Source: Pelagibius marinus (lineage in GTDB: Bacteria; Pseudomonadota; Alphaproteobacteria; Kiloniellales; Kiloniellaceae). From it: a stretch of DNA of 64,000 nucleotides. Made by a program: the position numbers and the translations under genes. Under the pieces are notes generated by a model. It worked only from the letters and a program-made list of their open reading frames with translations. It did no database searches and was not told the origin of the DNA. The stretch spans positions 1-64,000 of the forward strand of contig NZ_JACSDK010000010.1 in assembly GCF_014925385.1 (NCBI RefSeq). Reading direction: 5' to 3'. Positions within the stretch are counted from its first letter, which is position 1. Each line of letters starts with the position of its first letter. This document shows, in pieces, positions 36,673 to 47,272 of this stretch.

Positions 36673-36984
36673 ATGATTCCCGGAGAGATCATGGTCGCCG
36701 CCGGCGACATCGAGCTGAACGCGGGGCGCGAGACCGTGACCCTGCTGGTGGAGAACACCGGCGACCGCCCGGTGCAGGTCGGCTCCCACTATCATTTCTT
36801 TGAGACCAACGGGGCGCTCAGCTTCGATCGCGACAAGGCGCGCGGCTGTCGCCTGGACATTCCCGCCGGCACGGCGGTGCGCTTCGAGCCGGGCCAGAGC
36901 CGCGAGGTGACGCTGATCCCCTATGCCGGCGGCCGCGAAGTCTACGGCTTCAACGCCGAGATCAACGGCAAGCTGGAGGGCTAG
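36673..36984 (+). CDS. ureB: Urease beta subunit UreB
   Basis: This is the 103-aa beta subunit. It shows [20 protein letters not shown], the conserved [11 protein letters not shown] and [26 protein letters not shown] Shine-Dalgarno precedes it, and ureC follows after 4 bp. Confidence 0.97.
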   Translation: MIPGEIMVAAGDIELNAGRETVTLLVENTGDRPVQVGSHYHFFETNGALSFDRDKARGCRLDIPAGTAVRFEPGQSREVTLIPYAGGREVYGFNAEINGKLEG

Positions 36985-36988
36985 GGAC

Positions 36989-38698
<1,710 letters not shown>

Positions 38699-38711
38699 GG
38701 AGGCCTTGGGG

Positions 38712-39200
38712 ATGCTGCGCGCCACCGAAGTCATACCGGCGGGGAGCTACGAGCCCTGGTCGGCGCGCGATTGCGTGGTGCTGGACTTCGATGCCCGCCA
38801 CCGCCGGCGTATCGTCATGCAGGGTGAGGCGGGCCTCGACTTCCTGCTCGACCTGCCCGAAGCTGTGGCGCTGGCCGACGGCGACGGGCTGCTGCTGGAA
38901 GATGGCGGCTTCGTTACGGTGAAGGCGGCGCCCGAGCGCCTCATCGAAGTGCGCGCCGGCGACGACCTGCCCCTGGTCCGCATCGCCTGGCACCTGGGCA
39001 ACCGGCACCTGCCGACGCAGATCCTGAACGACGCCCTGCGCATCCGCGAGGACCACGTCATCCTGGACATGCTGCAGAAGATGGGCGCGCGCACGCAGAT
39101 CATCGAAGCGCCCTTCGATCCGGAGGGCGGCGCCTACGGCCAGGGCCGCACGCACTCACATGACCACGGTCATGGTCATGGGGGGCACGGCCATGACTGA
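38712..39200 (+). CDS. ureE: Urease nickel metallochaperone UreE
   Basis: This is a 162-aa nickel carrier with the UreE N- and C-terminal domains ([14 protein letters not shown] and [12 protein letters not shown]). A His-rich tail, [16 protein letters not shown], is at the C-terminus. The ATG at 38712 has AGGAGG upstream; a TTG at 38706 is less likely. It overlaps ureF by 8 bp. Confidence 0.95.
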   Translation: MLRATEVIPAGSYEPWSARDCVVLDFDARHRRRIVMQGEAGLDFLLDLPEAVALADGDGLLLEDGGFVTVKAAPERLIEVRAGDDLPLVRIAWHLGNRHLPTQILNDALRIREDHVILDMLQKMGARTQIIEAPFDPEGGAYGQGRTHSHDHGHGHGGHGHD

Positions 39201-39875
39201 GACGCTGGACCACGCCGGGCTCTACCGCCTGATGACCTGGCTGTCGCCGGGCTACCCGGTCGGCGCCTTCAGCTACTCCCACGGCCTGGAGTACGCGGTG
39301 GAGGAGGGGACCGTCACCGACGCCGCCGCGCTGGAGATCTGGCTGGCGGACCTGCTGCGCTACGGCTCCGGGCGCAACGACGCCATTCTCTTCCACTACG
39401 CTCACAGGCTGGCGGAACGCCCGGCGGCACTGGCGGAGGTCGCCGCCCTGGGCGCCGCCTTCACGGCCTCCGCCGAACGGCATCTGGAGACCACGGCGCA
39501 GGGCCGCGCCTTCACCGAGGCCACCCTGGACGCCTGGCCCTGCGCGGCGCTGGAGCGCTTCCTGGAGGCCTGGGACGGCCCGCTGGCCTACCCGGTGGTG
39601 GTGGCGGTGGCGGCGGCCGGGCATGGCCTTGGCCTGGAGCCCAGCCTGCACGCCTATCTGCACGCTTTCACCGGCAACCTGGTCTCCGCCGGGGTGCGCC
39701 TCATTCCGCTCGGCCAGCGTGCCGGCCAGCAGGCGATCGCCGCCCTGGAGCCGGCCGTGGCCGAGACCGCCGCCATGGCGCTGACCACGCCGCTCGCCGA
39801 CCTGGGGGGCGCGGGGCTGCTGGCCGATCTCGCCGCGATGAAACACGAAACCCAGTACACGAGGTTGTTCCGCTC

Positions 39876-39879
<4 letters not shown>
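39193..39879 (+). CDS. ureF: Urease accessory protein UreF
   Basis: This is an all-alpha assembly factor of 228 aa that bridges UreD and UreG. The conserved start [24 protein letters not shown] is clear. The start at 39193 lies inside the end of ureE, and its stop overlaps the ureG start as ATGA. Confidence 0.95.
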
Positions 39880-40532
<653 letters not shown>

Positions 40533-40538
40533 GGGCCG

Positions 40539-41057
40539 TCAGAACGCCAGGTCGGCGGTCACGGCCTCGATGCCGTCACGGGCGCAGGCGTCATCTATGT
40601 CGCCGCCCGGTGCGCCGGAGACGCCGACGCCGCCGACGATGCTGCCGGCCGCCTCGACCGGCACGCCGCCGCCCAGCATCAGCGCTTCGGTGATGAAATT
40701 GGCGCCGTAGGCCTCGGCGCCGGGCTTGGCGATCTCGCTGAGCGCCAGAGTGTCGTTGCGGAAGCTGACGGCGGTCCAGGCCTTGCGGCGGGCGGTTTCG
40801 GGCGTGTGGGCGCCGGCGAAGCGGTCGCGCAGCATCATCTGCAGATTGCCGAAGCGGTCGACCACGGCGACGGCGACCTGGGCGCCCTTGCCGCGGCAGC
40901 TTTCCATGGCGGCCTGGGCCAGCTTCACGGCGATCTCAGGCTTCATCACGGAAAAGGAGACCAGGGCTTCGTCCTGGGCGCTGGCGGCGGTGCTGCCGGC
41001 GGTGAGGAGACCCAGGGCGACGGCCCCGGAGGCGGCAAGCTGTCGGATACTTTTCAC
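40539..41057 (-). CDS. Exported GlcG/HbpS-family (DUF336) protein
   Basis: This 172-aa protein has a signal peptide ending near ASA (residue 27). The HbpS fold is marked by VAVVDRFGNLQMMLRDRFAG and GGGVPVEAAGSIVGGVGVSGA. Family members bind haem or cobalamin, or accompany glycolate genes. It is convergent with ureG by 6 bp and its own role is unassigned. Confidence 0.85.
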   Translation of the reverse strand: MKSIRQLAASGAVALGLLTAGSTAASAQDEALVSFSVMKPEIAVKLAQAAMESCRGKGAQVAVAVVDRFGNLQMMLRDRFAGAHTPETARRKAWTAVSFRNDTLALSEIAKPGAEAYGANFITEALMLGGGVPVEAAGSIVGGVGVSGAPGGDIDDACARDGIEAVTADLAF

Positions 41058-41174
41058 GATCGTTGTTCCTCTCTCTTTGCTGGGGCGGCTGAGCGGCCGC
41101 CGCTTCTTATGGTGGTGATCCCTCTCCGCGGACCGCCCCAGCGCAGTCCGCTCCCATGAAGGCTGTTGGTGGCG

Positions 41175-42263
41175 CTACTCCGCCGACTCGTGATGCGTGA
41201 TGCGGAAGACGCTCCAGATCGAGCCTTCCAGCAGATAGGCGAGGCCGAGGCGCGCGCCGATGGCGATGGAGAGCATTACGACCGGGGCGGAAATCGCCAG
41301 GGCCGAAACCGCGGTAACGCCCTGGCCGATGGTACAGCCCATGGCGAAGACGCCGCCCGTGCCCATCAGGAAGGCGCCGACGATGTGGCGGCCCAGTTCG
41401 CGGGCGTCGTCGCAGGCCTCCCAGCGCACGTCCTTCTTGCGCCAGGCGACCAGCGCCGCGCCCAGCCCGACGCCCACCACCAGACCGACACCGTAGTCCG
41501 GCAGCACGCCGGTGAAGGCGATGAACTGGATGAGGGTGTCGCCCACCGGTACGACGAAGGAGCCGGCCTCTATCTGCACCGGTTCGAAGGCGCGCTGCGC
41601 GACCCAGGTCGTGGCCAGCCAGCCGAAGGCGACGCCCAGGCCGATGATGCCGCCGGTGATGATGTTGCCGAGGCGATGGCGGTAGTCGGCGGAAGAGAAG
41701 ATCCACAGCAGCAGCAGGCCGGCGACGACGAAGGCCACGGCCAGACGTGCGTCGAAGCCGAGCAGGGCCGAGGCGATGCTGCCCAGCGACTGGTCGCCGG
41801 CGAAGCTGAGGTCGGCGGCCAGGTTGTCGACGACCGCGACGCGGGCCTGGGCGATGAGTCCGCGCTGGGCGGCCAGGGCCGAGAGGCCCAGCACCAGCAG
41901 CACAACGAGGGACCGCAGGCTGCCGCCGCCCAGGCGCACCAGGGCGCCGAAGCCACAGGTGCCCACCAGGGCCATGCCGAAGCCGAAGGCGAGGCCGCCC
42001 AGGATGGCGCCGGTCCAGCCGAAGTTCGAGGAGAGATAGAAGCTGCGCTGCAGGTCGATGAGGCCGGTCAGCGCCATGGCCTGGGTGGCGATCAGCGCCA
42101 CTGTCGCGGCCAGGATCCAGGTCCTGAGGCCGCTGCTGTCGTTGGCGTACCAGAAGCGCTCCAGCGCCGCCAGCGTGCAGAAGCGGTCGCGCCGGGCGGC
42201 GGCGCCGATGACGATCCCGGCAAGTCCTCCGGCGATTGGTAACAGCCAGCCGACGTCCTGCAT
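41175..42263 (-). CDS. YeeE/YedE-family sulfur transporter (TsuA-like)
   Basis: This is a membrane protein of 362 aa with about ten helices. The conserved cysteine loops are RDRFCTLAALERFW, LVGTCGFGALVRLGGGS and MGCTIGQGV. In this family such cysteines pass thiosulfate or persulfide across the membrane. Linked to sox genes, it probably moves reduced sulfur. The ATG at 42263 was chosen over an upstream in-frame start. Confidence 0.88.
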   Translation of the reverse strand: MQDVGWLLPIAGGLAGIVIGAAARRDRFCTLAALERFWYANDSSGLRTWILAATVALIATQAMALTGLIDLQRSFYLSSNFGWTGAILGGLAFGFGMALVGTCGFGALVRLGGGSLRSLVVLLVLGLSALAAQRGLIAQARVAVVDNLAADLSFAGDQSLGSIASALLGFDARLAVAFVVAGLLLLWIFSSADYRHRLGNIITGGIIGLGVAFGWLATTWVAQRAFEPVQIEAGSFVVPVGDTLIQFIAFTGVLPDYGVGLVVGVGLGAALVAWRKKDVRWEACDDARELGRHIVGAFLMGTGGVFAMGCTIGQGVTAVSALAISAPVVMLSIAIGARLGLAYLLEGSIWSVFRITHHESAE

Positions 42264-42359
42264 CGACTCCTCCCCTTGGTTTCGACCCTTCCGCGCGCTT
42301 CGCGCCAGAGGGGTCACTGTTTGACGCCGGCCAGGGTTCTGGCGCCGGCGTCGGGCCGC

Positions 42360-42710
42360 TTACTTTTCGCGGCTTTGTTCCTGCGCCGGCTTGCAGAAGA
42401 ACTCGTAGAGCAGTTCCACAAGGCGGGCGACTTCGTCGTCGGCGATCGAGTAGTAGACCATGCGCCCCTCGCGGCGCGTCTTCACCAGCCGGTCGAAGCG
42501 CAGGCGGGCGAGCTGCTGCGAAACCGCCGCCTGCGGCATGTTCATGATTTCCTCGAGCTCGGAAACCGACCTCTCGCCGCCGACCAGAATGCAGAGAATC
42601 AGCAGGCGGCTTTCGTGGGACAGCGCCTTGAGAAGGTCGCCGGCCTTGCGCGCCTGGTCCATGAGGACATCGATGTCCATGGTGGCGGCATTGGAGGTTA
42701 GGTCGACCAT
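42360..42710 (-). CDS. ArsR-family persulfide-responsive repressor (SqrR/BigR-like)
   Basis: This winged-helix repressor of 116 aa has two cysteines, C40 (LLILCIL) and C106 (EFFCKP), 66 residues apart. That spacing fits the SqrR pair C41/C107, which forms a tetrasulfide bridge on persulfide and releases DNA. The recognition helix is MPQAAVSQQLARLRF. The ATG at 42710 gives this numbering; a TTG start at 42737 is possible. It probably represses soxV and soxX through the shared operator. Confidence 0.88.
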   Translation of the reverse strand: MVDLTSNAATMDIDVLMDQARKAGDLLKALSHESRLLILCILVGGERSVSELEEIMNMPQAAVSQQLARLRFDRLVKTRREGRMVYYSIADDEVARLVELLYEFFCKPAQEQSREK

Positions 42711-42818
42711 CTGTAATTCCGTCGCACTGTCCAGCAAGCACTGCTGACCCGAAAACCCTTGTGGCAGCCGTCGCGGCGTCTCTGCCGCGACCGGTGCCGA
42801 CTATACACGAGCCGTACC

Positions 42819-43241
42819 CTAGCTGCTATCCGCCCGCGCGGGCGCGACCTCGGCCTCGGGCGGCAGCTTGCCCAGCATTTCGCCGAGCAGCGGCCAGAAG
42901 AAATTGTCGCCCGGATAGCCGCGCAGCCGCGCGACCTCCGCGCCGTTCTCCACCACGATGAAGGTGGGGGTATAGAAGTCGCCTGCGATGTCCCCCAGGT
43001 CCGCCGGCCAGGGCTGGGTCACGTCGACCCGGCGCAGCGGCGCGCGGCGGCCCTCTTCGGTCAGCGGATAGATGGGGGCGATCTCGCGGTTCCAGCGGGC
43101 GCACCAGGCACAGCCCGGGCGCTCCAGCATGACCAGCTCGGCGGCCCCCGCCGTGGAGACGGCGGCGGGCAGCCCGAAGGCTCCCGCGGCCAGGGCGGCG
43201 GCCAGGATCAGCGGGGCGAGGCAGAACCGAAAGGCAGTCAT
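42819..43241 (-). CDS. soxS: SoxS-like periplasmic thioredoxin
   Basis: This exported protein of 140 aa has a signal peptide and a thioredoxin-fold CxxC, GCAWCARW. The later FYTPTFIVVENG is the cis-Pro loop. SoxS reduces the sulfur carrier SoxY to keep the pathway active. It is divergent from soxV, and the shared region holds an AT-rich operator. Confidence 0.87.
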   Translation of the reverse strand: MTAFRFCLAPLILAAALAAGAFGLPAAVSTAGAAELVMLERPGCAWCARWNREIAPIYPLTEEGRRAPLRRVDVTQPWPADLGDIAGDFYTPTFIVVENGAEVARLRGYPGDNFFWPLLGEMLGKLPPEAEVAPARADSS

Positions 43242-43287
43242 TTGTCGCAACGGCGTGGAATCCCGATTGAATAGTTATAATATATAT

Positions 43288-43308
43288 GAATTAATGCATG
43301 TATTGCAA
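43288..43308 (-). promoter_or_regulatory. Candidate SqrR-type operator before soxV/soxS
   Basis: Read on the minus strand, TTGCAATACATGCATTAATT closely matches 44834-44854 before soxX. It lies in a very AT-rich 136-bp divergent promoter region, in contrast to the GC-rich genes. Confidence 0.6.
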
Positions 43309-43377
43309 ACCCGGCGGTCAGACCGGGGAAGAGGGGAGTTTCGACAGACTATGGCAGCTTTCCAAGAGTTTCGCTGA

Positions 43378-44112
43378 ATGTTTGACGTCACCTACGGCGG
43401 CGCCTTTCTGGCCGGTCTGATTTCCTTCGTCTCCCCTTGCGTTCTGCCGATCGTGCCGCCTTACCTGGCCTATCTGGCGGGCCTGACCTTCGACGAGCTT
43501 GAGAACGAGGCGCGCGGGGCCGACTCGACCCGCCGGCTGATCCTGGCCGCCGTCGGCTTCGTCCTGGGTTTCACCACGGTCTTCGTTGCCCTGGGCGCCA
43601 CGGCCAGCGTCATCGGCCAGTCGATCGCCCACTACTTCGACGTCCTGTCGATCATCGCCGGCGCCATCATCATCATCATGGGGCTGCACTTCCTGGGCGT
43701 TTTCCGCATCGCGCTGTTCTATCGCGAGGCGCGCGTCCAGGTGAACCGCAAGCCCACCGGCGTCGTCAGCGCCTACGTCATGGGCCTGGCCTTCGCCTTC
43801 GGCTGGACGCCTTGCGTCGGGCCGGTGCTGGCGGCCATCCTCTTCGTCGCGGGGGCGGAGGCGACGGCCGGCCGCGGGGCGGTGCTGCTGGCCGTCTATT
43901 CCTTGGGCATCGGGCTGCCCTTCCTTCTGGCGGCGGTCTTCGCCACCCATTTTCTCGGCTGGGCGGCGCGCGTCAAACGGCACATGCACAAGATTGAAAT
44001 GGCGATGGGGGGCATTCTGGTGCTGACCGGTATTCTCTTCATGACCGGCCAGATGGTGGAGATCGCCAACTGGCTGCTGAATACGTTCCCCGCTTTTCAG
44101 AACATCGGATGA
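43378..44112 (+). CDS. soxV: SoxV/CcdA-family thiol-disulfide transmembrane protein
   Basis: This 244-aa membrane protein has six helices. The paired redox cysteines lie in FVSPCVLPIVPPYLAYL and FGWTPCVGPVLAAIL. It passes electrons from the cytosol to SoxW or SoxS in the periplasm. It heads the sox operon and its stop overlaps the upstream-most possible start of soxW. Confidence 0.93.
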   Translation: MFDVTYGGAFLAGLISFVSPCVLPIVPPYLAYLAGLTFDELENEARGADSTRRLILAAVGFVLGFTTVFVALGATASVIGQSIAHYFDVLSIIAGAIIIIMGLHFLGVFRIALFYREARVQVNRKPTGVVSAYVMGLAFAFGWTPCVGPVLAAILFVAGAEATAGRGAVLLAVYSLGIGLPFLLAAVFATHFLGWAARVKRHMHKIEMAMGGILVLTGILFMTGQMVEIANWLLNTFPAFQNIG

Positions 44113-44123
44113 GGAGGAGTGAA

Positions 44124-44708
44124 ATGCTGAAACGCCTGCTTCTGGTTCTCGCGTTCTGTCTGCCCGCCTCGGCGGCCGGGGCGGTCACTCTCGGCGACGA
44201 CGGCCTGCACAAGCCGGAGTGGTTTTCCCTGACTTTCAAGGACATCCAGGAGGATCTCGCCTCGGCAAAGGAAGAGGGGAAGCGGCTGGCGATCATCATC
44301 GAGCAGCGCGGCTGTATCTATTGCCGCAAGGTTCATGAGGAGATCCTCACCGATCCCCAGGTGCGCGACTACATCAAGGCCAACTTCATGATGGTCCAGT
44401 ACGACCTGCACGGAGACCAGGAGATCACCGACCTGGACGGCGAGGTGCTGCGGGAGAAGGACGCGGTGCGCAAGTGGGGGGTCCTCTTCACCCCGACGGT
44501 CCTGTTCCTGCCGGAGCAGGCAGACGGCAGCAAGGGCGCGGCCCAGGCCGCCGTCGCGATGATGCCGGGAGCCTTCCACAAGGGCACTTTCCTCGACATG
44601 TTCACCTGGGTGCGCGAGAAGCGCTACGAGACCGAGGAGGACTTCCAGCGCTACCACGCCCGGCGGATTCGCGAGCGCGCGGCGGCGGGGATCGAGAACA
44701 CAGACTAG
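44124..44708 (+). CDS. soxW: SoxW-like periplasmic thioredoxin
   Basis: This 194-aa exported thioredoxin-fold protein has CIYC in QRGCIYCRKVHEE and the later FTPTVLFLPEQ loop. The ATG at 44124 has GAGGAG just upstream. It takes electrons from SoxV. Confidence 0.88.
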   Translation: MLKRLLLVLAFCLPASAAGAVTLGDDGLHKPEWFSLTFKDIQEDLASAKEEGKRLAIIIEQRGCIYCRKVHEEILTDPQVRDYIKANFMMVQYDLHGDQEITDLDGEVLREKDAVRKWGVLFTPTVLFLPEQADGSKGAAQAAVAMMPGAFHKGTFLDMFTWVREKRYETEEDFQRYHARRIRERAAAGIENTD

Positions 44709-44724
44709 AGGCGGGGGCCCCTGG

Positions 44725-44746
44725 GCCGAGGTATATGATCCTCGGC
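44725..44746 (+). terminator. Hairpin downstream of soxW
   Basis: GCCGAGG-TATATGAT-CCTCGGC is a perfect 7-bp stem without a T tract. It lies between the soxVW and soxXYZABCD groups and may attenuate or stabilise the transcript. Confidence 0.4.
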
Positions 44747-44833
44747 AAATCCGGGCGGACGCGCGGCCCGCGGGCGCTGCCAAAGGAAGGTTTTCCGCGG
44801 GTTTGAGGGGCGGGGCGACGACATATTCAAGAA

Positions 44834-44854
44834 TTGCAATTTATGCATTGAATG
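44834..44854 (+). promoter_or_regulatory. Candidate SqrR-type operator before soxX
   Basis: TTGCAATTTATGCATTGAAT shares TTGCAAT and ATGCATT with the inverted copy at 43288-43308. Another ATTCAA lies just 5', giving an ATTCAA...TTGAAT dyad. It is about 80 bp before the soxX start. Confidence 0.6.
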
Positions 44855-44934
44855 CTTGCCGCTCGGTCGTTAGAGTTACACAAAACAACCGCCGCACCTA
44901 ACGCGGCGGACGAGAAAACAGAGGAACGACGCCC

Positions 44935-45393
44935 ATGATTGCAGCACGAATTTCCCTTGCCGCCGCCGCGCTCTTCGCCGGCATCACGACGGCCGCGGCC
45001 ATGGACACGGCCCCGAACGACGTGATGGTCGTCGATGGGGTGGTCGCCAAGTCGTTGACGGGCGCGCCCGGCGACGTTGCCGAGGGCCGCAAGGCCTTTG
45101 CGAACCGCAAGCTGGGCAATTGCCTGGCCTGCCATGCCAATTCCGACATGAGCGAACAGCTTTTCCACGGTGAAGTGGGCCCGTCGCTGGACGGCGTCGC
45201 GAGCCGCTGGTCGGAGGAGGAATTGCGCGCGATCGTGGTCAATTCCAAGGCGGTCTTCGGCGAACAGACGGTGATGCCCGGCTTCTATTCGCTGGAGGTC
45301 GGCCAGAACGTCCGCGAGGACCTCGTCGGCAAGACGATCCTGACCGCCGAACAGGTCGAGTCGATTGTTGCCTATCTCGGCACGCTGAAGTGA
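44935..45393 (+). CDS. soxX: Sulfur-oxidation c-type cytochrome SoxX
   Basis: This 152-aa periplasmic cytochrome has a signal peptide, one haem site (NCLACHAN) and the methionine ligand in VMPGFYS. With SoxA it forms the SoxAX complex, which attaches thiosulfate to SoxY. It starts the soxXYZABCD run. Confidence 0.95.
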   Translation: MIAARISLAAAALFAGITTAAAMDTAPNDVMVVDGVVAKSLTGAPGDVAEGRKAFANRKLGNCLACHANSDMSEQLFHGEVGPSLDGVASRWSEEELRAIVVNSKAVFGEQTVMPGFYSLEVGQNVREDLVGKTILTAEQVESIVAYLGTLK

Positions 45394-45419
45394 CCGACAA
45401 GCCCAACTGGAGAACACCA

Positions 45420-45863
45420 ATGCAAGTGACACGACGCCAGGCGCTCGGACTGTCTGCGGGGGCCGCCGCCTTCATGGCGTTCGCGCCGGCATTCGCCGAC
45501 GAGGCCGCCACCGAGAAGATGCTCAAGGAATTCACCGGTGGCAAATCGCCGGGCAGCGGCAAGATCAGCCTGAAGGCGCCTGAGATCGCCGAGAACGGCA
45601 ACACCGTGCCGATCACGGTTTCGGTGGAGAGCGATATGACCGAAAGCTCCTACGTCGAATCGGTCACCCTGCTGGCCGACGGCAACCCGAACCCGGGTGT
45701 CGCCACCTTCCACTTCTCGCCGATGAGCGGCGAAGCGAGTGCGACGACGCGCATGCGTCTGGCCGGCACCCAGAACGTGATCGCGGTCGCCAAGATGAAC
45801 GACGGCTCGGTCTTCATGGACAAAAAGCAGGTCAAGGTCACGATCGGCGGCTGCGGCGGCTGA
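45420..45863 (+). CDS. soxY: Thiosulfate carrier SoxY
   Basis: This sulfur carrier has 147 aa with a Tat-like VTRRQALGL leader. The mature C-terminus is the swinging arm GGCGG, whose cysteine holds thiosulfate. The ATG at 45420 with GGAG upstream was chosen over GTG at 45390. Confidence 0.96.
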   Translation: MQVTRRQALGLSAGAAAFMAFAPAFADEAATEKMLKEFTGGKSPGSGKISLKAPEIAENGNTVPITVSVESDMTESSYVESVTLLADGNPNPGVATFHFSPMSGEASATTRMRLAGTQNVIAVAKMNDGSVFMDKKQVKVTIGGCGG

Positions 45864-45885
45864 TCGAGAAGCGAGGAATACGAAA

Positions 45886-46212
45886 ATGGCAGCGCCCAAA
45901 CCCCGCGTGAAAGTTCCGAAGTCGGCCTCTGCCGGCGAAGTGATCACCATCAAGACGTTGATCAGCCACAAGATGGAATCCGGCCAGCGCAAAGACAAGC
46001 AAGGCAACGTGATTCCGCGGAAGATCATCAACAAGTTCACCTGCGAGTTCGAAGGAAAGCCCGTCTTCTCCTGCGACCTCGAACCGGCGATCTCGGCCAA
46101 TCCTTATTTCGAGTTCAATGCCAAGGTGATGGAGAGCGGCACCTTTAAGTTCACCTGGGTGGACGACAGCGGTGACGTCTACACCCACGAGCAGGGCATC
46201 GAGGTTAAGTAG
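45886..46212 (+). CDS. soxZ: Thiosulfate carrier partner SoxZ
   Basis: This 108-aa immunoglobulin-like partner of SoxY lacks a signal peptide, and it is carried out as a complex with SoxY. Family segments are VPKSASAGEVITIKTLISHKM and VWVDDSGD-like FTWVDDSGDVYTH. Confidence 0.95.
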   Translation: MAAPKPRVKVPKSASAGEVITIKTLISHKMESGQRKDKQGNVIPRKIINKFTCEFEGKPVFSCDLEPAISANPYFEFNAKVMESGTFKFTWVDDSGDVYTHEQGIEVK

Positions 46213-46293
46213 GCCCCGAAGCTATGGATGGCCGGAGCCGCAACAGCAGAACAACGGACCGGCCGGATGGGTGAGGCACAAACGGGAGGGAAT

Positions 46294-47157
46294 GTGTTGA
46301 AAAATAGAATAATCCTGGCGGCTGCCGCCGCCGTAGCTGCCTCCGGAATGGCCATTTCGGTGGTCAGTGCCGAGCCGGCCGACGACGAACTCGTCATCGA
46401 CGGCGAGATGACGATGGTGACGCGGACCGCGGCGCCTAAGGATCATCCGCTCGACGAGGTGATGTCCGGCTGGTTGTTCCGCACGCCGGAGACGCGCGCT
46501 CTGGAGGCCGACTCCTTCCAGAATCCCGGCATGCTCTACGTCGAGCGTGGCGAGGAGATCTGGAACACCGTGGAAGGCGAGGCCGGCAAGTCCTGCGCCT
46601 CCTGCCACGGCGACGCCTCGGAGACAATGGCAGGGGTCGGGACGGCCTATCCCAAGTGGGATGCCGACGCGAAGCGCCCGATCAACCTCGAGCTGCAGAT
46701 CAACAAGTGCCGTGAGAACAACTTGAAGGCAGAGGCCTACAAGTTCGACGCGGCGGAGCAGAAGGCGCTGACGACCTACATCAAGCATCAGTCGCTGGGC
46801 AAGCCGGTCCAGATGGACCTCAGCCAGGGCGATCTGCAGAGCTGGTGGAAGAAGGGCGAGGAGCTTTACTACACCCGTACGGGTCAGTTGAACCTCTCTT
46901 GCGCTTCCTGCCACGAGGAAAACAACGGGAAGTACATCCGCGCTGACCACCTGAGCCAGGGCAACGTCAACGGCTTCCCGACCTACCGGCTCAAGCAGGC
47001 CAACATGGTCTCGCTGCACAACCGTTTCCGCGGTTGCATTCGTGATACCCGCGCGGAATACCCGGCGGCCTTTTCGGACGAGCTGATGGCGCTGGAGGTC
47101 TACGTGACCTGGCGCGGCACCGGCCTCTCGGTCGAGACCCCGGCCGTCCGGCAGTAA
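46294..47157 (+). CDS. soxA: Sulfur-oxidation dihaem cytochrome SoxA
   Basis: This dihaem subunit of SoxAX has 287 aa from the GTG start. Two haem sites are CASCHG and CASCHE, and the conserved thiolate ligand cysteine is in FRGCIRDTRAEYP. A signal peptide ends near VSA. GTG at 46294 follows GGGAGGG; ATG at 46267 is an alternative. Confidence 0.94.
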   Translation: MLKNRIILAAAAAVAASGMAISVVSAEPADDELVIDGEMTMVTRTAAPKDHPLDEVMSGWLFRTPETRALEADSFQNPGMLYVERGEEIWNTVEGEAGKSCASCHGDASETMAGVGTAYPKWDADAKRPINLELQINKCRENNLKAEAYKFDAAEQKALTTYIKHQSLGKPVQMDLSQGDLQSWWKKGEELYYTRTGQLNLSCASCHEENNGKYIRADHLSQGNVNGFPTYRLKQANMVSLHNRFRGCIRDTRAEYPAAFSDELMALEVYVTWRGTGLSVETPAVRQ

Positions 47158-47169
47158 GTGGTAACGGAC

Positions 47170-47258
47170 CGGCGGCGGTAGAAACGCCGCCGCCGGATCC
47201 GGACATTCTCGATTTGCTATTTGACGGTCCTGTCCGTCGGCGTGATTGCGCGGACAGG
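47170..47258 (+). other. Two RNA hairpins between soxA and soxB
   Basis: The first is GGCGGCG / CGCCGCC (47171-47177 and 47185-47191). The second is CCTGTCCG / CGGACAGG (47229-47236 and 47251-47258). Neither has a T tract. They could set relative expression of soxA and soxB or protect the mRNA. Confidence 0.45.
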
Positions 47259-47272
47259 GAGAGAGGGATTTT

